Under the pieces are notes generated by a model, which was not told where the DNA came from, searched no databases, and saw nothing but the letters and a program-made list of their open reading frames with translations. DNA of 64,000 bases from Phocoena phocoena (lineage: Eukaryota > Chordata > Mammalia > Artiodactyla > Phocoenidae), in contig NC_089220.1 of assembly GCF_963924675.1 (NCBI RefSeq), positions 88,601,168 to 88,665,167 on the forward strand, read 5' to 3'. Positions 59,635-64,000 of the stretch are shown here, in pieces. Each line of letters opens with the position of its first letter. Position 1 is the stretch's first letter. Made by a program: the position numbers and the translations under genes.

Positions 59635-59816
59635 AGTCCAGTCATAAACATGTAGTCCTGGAGCCCGCTTGTCTCTTGCTTCAGGAAATGTAAATGGGGC
59701 TGGTAATGAATGTCCAGCCTGGAGCCCATCTTCTTCTCACCCCAGGAACTGTGAACAGGAGGCCAGTTGTAAACGTCTAACCTGGAGCCCATCTATCTCC
59801 TGCCTCAGTCCTAACA
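59635..59816. repeat. 61-63 bp tandem repeat inside the LTR-like insert
   Basis: The core 'cctggagccc' recurs at 59,657, 59,718 and 59,781, each preceded by a 'gtaatgaatgtc/gtaaacgtcta' variant and followed by 'ctcctgcctcag/ctcaccccagg'. About three units. Confidence 0.8.
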
Positions 59817-59833
59817 GGTGTGCTGTGATATCT

Positions 59834-60299
59834 CGTGATTTTAATTTGTAATTCCCTAGCGGTGTATGATGTTGACCATGTTTTTGTATGACGTTTACTA
59901 TCTGTATATCTTTTTTGGCTGTCTGTCTGTTCAGATCCTAACCCATTTTTTATGGGGTTGTTTTAGACGTCTTTGTCTATTTTGAGTCCAAATCCTTTAT
60001 CAGATACAAGTTTTGCAAATATTTTTCTCCCAGTTTGTGGCTTGTCTTTTGATTTTCTGAATAAGGTCTTTGAGAGTAGAAATTTTTAACTTCATAAAGT
60101 CCATAAGATTGCTTTTTTCTTTTGTGGATTGACTTTTTGTGTTGTGTGTTAAAACTCAAAGCCCATGATCTCCAGACCAAACCCAAGGTCATGTAGATTT
60201 TCTAGGTTTATCTCTGTAATTTTTACAGTTTCCCATTTTAAATGTCTGTTAATAAATTGGAGTGAGTTTGGTCTAAGTTTTAAAGTTTGTGTCTACAGT
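59834..60299 (-). mobile_element. Old LINE-1 antisense, part 3
   Basis: 'gtgattttaatttgtaattccc' resumes the LINE-1 after the LTR-like insert and extends through the 'tgtttgtatgacgtttactatc' to 'gggttgttttag' region, typical of antisense old ORF2. It ends at a GC-rich insert. Confidence 0.7.
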
Positions 60300-60895
60300 C
60301 ATTTCATTTCATACAGTTTCCAGTTAATTGTTCCTTAACTATTTTGGAGAAGTCATGGGATACTTGACTGTATTTCAGTTTGAATTTCCACGGTTTAGTG
60401 GATGCAGCGGAAGTGTCCTCAGGGGGAGGGGCATCCACTGAACTGGGAGGCGGCTTGGGCTGCACGTTCCCATTGACTGGCAGGCAACGTGAGCCCGCCT
60501 CCCTGACCCTCTGCGGAACAAGCATTCAGCCTGCGGACTTGGCTCCATGCGGAGCTGACAGGAGCCCCGTCTAATCAGGACCCGGTGGGGATTTGACTTC
60601 TGGAACACGCGTGGCTGAGTCCATGCTGACGGCCGGGCTCTGGGACAAGCTGGGGTCGAGTCCACACTAACGGAAGCCGGGTCTCCTCAGGACCCGCTGG
60701 CCCTTCAGCTTTGGGACATCGTGGGATCCATTTCTCTCTGACAGGAGCCTGGTCTCCTCAGGACCTGTCAGGAGGTGATGGCGCTGAGGGAAAAGGTGAG
60801 GAAAAGTGGGGAGAAGGTTCCTGTGTGTGGCTGACCGCTGAGGTGTCTGTCTTCAGAGGACCCAGGAGGGGAAGGGCTTGATGTGGAAAACAGGG
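60300..60895. other. Unassigned GC-rich insert with tandem units
   Basis: It interrupts the antisense LINE-1, whose homology resumes at about 60,896. At 60,555-60,775 three imperfect modules share '(aac/gac)aggagcc..gtctcctcaggacc', each followed by a 'gacttctggaacacgcg'-like module. It retains several CpG sites. I cannot assign the family; an LTR or composite retroposon is possible. Confidence 0.5.
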
Positions 60896-61620
60896 TTTTT
60901 GGCCACTTTTGTGTGTGGTGTAGACAGAATGCAGTGTTGTTCTTTGGCGTGTGGCGTCTGGTTTTCCCAGCACCATTTATTGAGGGGACTGTCCTTTCCC
61001 TGGTGTATGTTCTTGGCTCCCTTCTTGTGAATTAACTGACCACATGCCTGTAGGTTTATTCCTGAGCTCTCTGCTCTGTTCCTACGGTCTGTGTGCCTGT
61101 TTTTGTGCCAATTCCACACTTTTTGGGGACTGTAGCTTTGTAATGAAGTGTGAAGTCGGAGCGAGATGCCTCCAGCCCGTTTTCCTTCCTCAGGATCGCT
61201 TTGGCTCTTCTGGGTCCTTTGTGGCTCCACACAAATGTTAAGATTGTTTGTTTTGCTTCTATGAAATGTCATTGAAATTTTGGTAGTGGTTGCGTGTATG
61301 TGTACATCGCTCTGGGTAGCATGGACATGTGCACAATATTTTCACCCATGCACACGGGATATCTTTCTATTGATTTGTGTCTGTTCAGTTTCTTTCATCA
61401 ATGTCTTAGTTTTCAGTGTTCAGGTCTTTCAAGTTCTTGGTTAAATTTTTTCCTAGTTTTTTGGGGGATGAAATTATAAATGGAATTGTTTTCTTAATTC
61501 CTCTTTCTGATAGTTCGTCATTAGTGTATAGAATCACATATGATCCTGCAGTTTTACTGAGTTCATTTTTTTAGTTCTGACCATTTCTTTGGTGGTTTTA
61601 TGTGGAAACCTAGAATTCAC
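60896..61620 (-). mobile_element. Old LINE-1 antisense, part 4
   Basis: 'ttttcccagcaccatttattgagg' and 'gtctgtgtgcctgtttttgtgcc' are late-ORF2 wording, collinear with earlier parts. Minus-strand ORF2 fragments lie at 61,272-60,853. Confidence 0.78.
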
Positions 61621-62104
61621 AAATCCCACTGTTTTCCACTACATCCAGGTCATCCACAGCTCCCAGGACCTAGTGGCTCCTAATATTATCTTCCCACGGT
61701 ACCTCTTAATACCATGTGGACAAAGTGATTAGCATCACTGCTTTAGTTGAATTGGTCTGGTTAAGTCTTGGCCTCTCTAGCAATGTTTGATGTCATCTCT
61801 GATTTTCTGGCATGTTACTGACATACTTGTATTGAAAAGTATTTTCTAGTAAATTTCAAATGTTTAAACTTTAAATAGCAGTACAAAGTTTTCTACATTC
61901 ACACCAAATACTGCAATGTGTTTTAGCCAAAACAGGGCCAGTCTCCCAGGGAACCAGGACATAACTTCAAAATGAGGGATAATTATGGTTTCCACATTAT
62001 AATTCTATTCACAGGACCACTTCAGCTTTCACCAGCTGCCCCAACTTTGTGGAAAGGTCTTTTTCCATTCTAATCCAGTTTTCATTTTCTGGAACCATCC
62101 CTGG
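61621..62104. other. No recognisable gene or repeat
   Basis: Short open frames only and no identifiable repeat. Confidence 0.35.
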
Positions 62105-63610
62105 GGCTTTCCCTCATTTTAAAAACCTGCATGGGTTTTAAGTGTACAAGATGAGTATGATCTGGGTGGCTTTTCCTGTATGGCTTCTTTCACTTAGGAT
62201 GTTTTCAGTGTTTATCCATGTTGTAACATGTATCATTCTTTTCATTGTGATTGAGAACACATAACATTTATCATTGAAGTCATTTTAAGTATACACGTCT
62301 ATAGCATCAAATACATTTGCATTGTTGTAAAAACATCCTCACCATCCATCTCCTGAACTTTTTCATTCTCCCCAAGTGAAACTGTAACCAGTAAATACTT
62401 ATTCCCCTCAACCCCTGGCAAACTTACTCTACTTTTTGTCTTTGAATTTGACTTATCAGGATACCTCATACTAATGGAATCATAGAATGTTTGTCCTTTT
62501 GTGTCTGGCTTGTTTCACTTAGCATAATGACTTCAAGGTTCATCCACGTTGCAACCTGTGTGAGAATTACCTTAGTTTTAAAGGTTGAATCATATTCCAT
62601 TCTGTATATACTACACTGTACTTATGCATTCATCTGTTGAAGGACACTTGTGTTGCTTCCACATTTTGGCTATTGTGAATAATGTTGCTATGAATATGGG
62701 GGTACAGATATCTGTTCCAGTCCTTGCTTTCTAATATTTTGGGTGTATACCATGGAGTGGAATTGAGGGATCATACATTAATTCCATGTTTAAGTTTTTG
62801 AGGGGCCGCCGTACTGTTTTCCACCACGGCTGCACAATTTTACTTTATTCCTTTATATGACAGAATAACGCAGCTTATGGATCTACCTTATTTTGCTTAT
62901 CCATTCACCCACTGGTGGACATTTTAATTGTTTCTACCTTGGGCTATTGTGAACAGTGCTGCTATGAATATTGGTGTACAAGTTTCTATTTGAACACCTG
63001 TTATCAGTTCTTTGGGTATATATCTAGGAGTGGAGTTGTTGAAACATATGATAATTACATTTTTATATTTTTGAGAAAATGCCAAAATTTTGTACACATA
63101 CATTGCACCATTTTACATTTCCGTAAGTAAAGTTTAAGGGTCCCCATTTCCCTACATTGTTGCCAACATTTGTTACTTTTATTTATTTTTAATATAACCA
63201 TTCTAGTGTGTGTGAAGGGGTATCACATTGTGGTTTTAATTTGCATTTCCATCATGACTACTGATGTTTGACATCTTTTCGTGTGCTTTTTCACCATTTG
63301 TATGCCTTGTCTGGAGAACAGTCCATGCAAGTCCTTTGTGCATTTCAAATATTGGGTTGCCCTTTTACTGAGTGGTAAAAGTTCTTGATATATTCTGGAT
63401 AAAGACTCTTATCAGATATATAATGTGCCTAAATTTTTTTCCACTCTGTGGGCTGTCTTTTTACTTTCTGGATAGCCTCTTTTGATGTTCAAAGGTGTGT
63501 AATTTTGAGGAACTCCTTATTGTTTTTTTCTTTCATTGCTTGTGCTTTAGTGTCAGATCTAAAAAACTATTGCTAAATGCAAGGTCTGAATCCCTAGGTT
63601 TATTCCAGAG
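62105..63610 (-). mobile_element. Old LINE-1 3' region(s), antisense, partly duplicated
   Basis: Two successive passes of the ORF2-end/3' UTR signature occur: 'tattccattctgtatatactacac' with 'cattcatctgttgaaggacac' (62,600-62,645) and again 'ttatccattcacccactggtgg' (62,898-62,920). At least two old L1 fragments are therefore joined. Antisense ORF2 wording continues to 63,600. Confidence 0.68.
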
Positions 63611-63637
63611 TACCGTCATCCCTCGGTATCCACTGGG

Positions 63638-63778
63638 TGAGGGTTTAGGTCTGGCGTTTGAGTCAGGTCAGGGTTTAAGGGTCAGGGGTCAGGGTTTGAG
63701 AGTCAGAGTAGAGGGAAGAGGGGTCTGGGGTTAGGGTGTTAGGGTTAGAGGTTAGGGTTCCTTAGGGTTAGGGTTAGG
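63638..63778 (+). repeat. Telomere-like degenerate repeat tract (TGAGGG, TCAGGG, TTAGGG)
   Basis: TGAGGG occurs at 63,638-63,643, TCAGGG at 63,668-63,673, 63,682-63,687 and 63,689-63,694, and TTAGGG at 63,731-63,736, 63,739-63,744, 63,752-63,757, 63,762-63,767 and 63,768-63,773, all on the plus strand. The variants resemble those of proximal mammalian telomeres. It could be an ancestral telomere end, a telomerase-patched break or a subtelomeric duplication. Confidence 0.8.
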
Positions 63779-63785
63779 TTTAAGC

Positions 63786-64000
63786 ATAGCTGGCCCCCAT
63801 TGCCCTTCCTTTCTCCTCTCTGAGGTCTCCAGGGTGGATAGGATTTGCCCAGGGTCATACATGAGTCAGGGAGTTGAGCTGGACCACTGCTTTTCTACCC
63901 CCCAGTCCTGGGCTCTGAGAGAAGAATGAAATGTCTGTACTGTCTCTGAGTGTTTCAAATTGAACTCGATGTCAGTCAAGAGTTGTGGAGGGTGTAAGCA
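63786..64000. other. No recognisable gene at the right edge
   Basis: GC-moderate DNA after the telomere-like tract with no identified exon or repeat. Confidence 0.35.

Larger units (their letters stand above)
58740..59816 (-). mobile_element. LTR-like insert (about 0.87 kb plus a SINE) with internal tandem repeats
   Basis: The minus strand begins TGTTAGGACTGAGG (at 59,816) and ends with an R/U5-like part: AATAAA (complement at 58,874-58,879) and 'ttcaattcctgggcaggg'. It carries about three 61-63 bp repeats at 59,635-59,816 and a SINE at 58,959-59,162. The flanks show a 17-bp imperfect direct repeat, unusual for an LTR integration. Confidence 0.6.

Overview
The window looks like nuclear DNA of a cetacean, probably a toothed whale. 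It carries at least eleven copies of the tRNA-derived CHR-type SINE whose head reads roughly gggacttccctggtggcgc; this family is known from cetaceans and their close relatives. The short (about 205 bp) form ending in an A-rich tail is, from memory, typical of toothed whales. Families were assigned by eye, without database searches. There is no bacterial-style gene organisation and no intact multi-domain protein-coding gene. Most long open frames are pieces of LINE-1, a DNA transposon or mitochondrial DNA, or chance frames in GC-rich DNA.

Layout: (1) 1-10,050: old LINE-1 debris, then a CHR SINE split by a full-length-class LINE-1 (3,961-10,010) with clean target-site duplications (TSDs). (2) 10,455-15,530: a layered nest in which an old LINE-1 hosts three SINEs, a truncated Tigger1-like DNA transposon and a younger LINE-1. 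(3) 15,530-21,330: mostly unassigned DNA plus an antisense old LINE-1. (4) 21,334-26,895: an older LINE-1 with most of ORF2 deleted and two SINEs inserted at one target site. (5) 26,900-35,250: the only gene-like zone. It has a CpG-rich promoter-like block at 33,690-34,430, a CpG-decayed relative of that block at 30,520-31,030, and one canonical 127-bp KRAB-A exon at 35,119-35,245 (+). No KRAB-B or C2H2 zinc-finger exon was seen downstream. (6) 35,767-42,001: a nuclear mitochondrial insert (NUMT) running from 16S rRNA to COX2 in mitochondrial gene order, hit later by two SINEs and a solo ERV LTR, all with TSDs. (7) 42,000-46,650: GC-rich DNA with a 54-57 bp minisatellite and a ~34 bp tandem repeat. 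(8) 46,664-52,929: a second full-length-class LINE-1, on the minus strand. (9) 52,930-64,000: old antisense LINE-1 invaded by LTRs and a GC-rich repeat-bearing insert, ending in degenerate telomere-like repeats (TGAGGG, then TCAGGG, then TTAGGG) at 63,638-63,778.

The genes here do not form a working pathway. The main value is as a stratigraphic record of insertions, plus a possible orphan KRAB locus with a duplicated CpG promoter block and a telomere-like tract.
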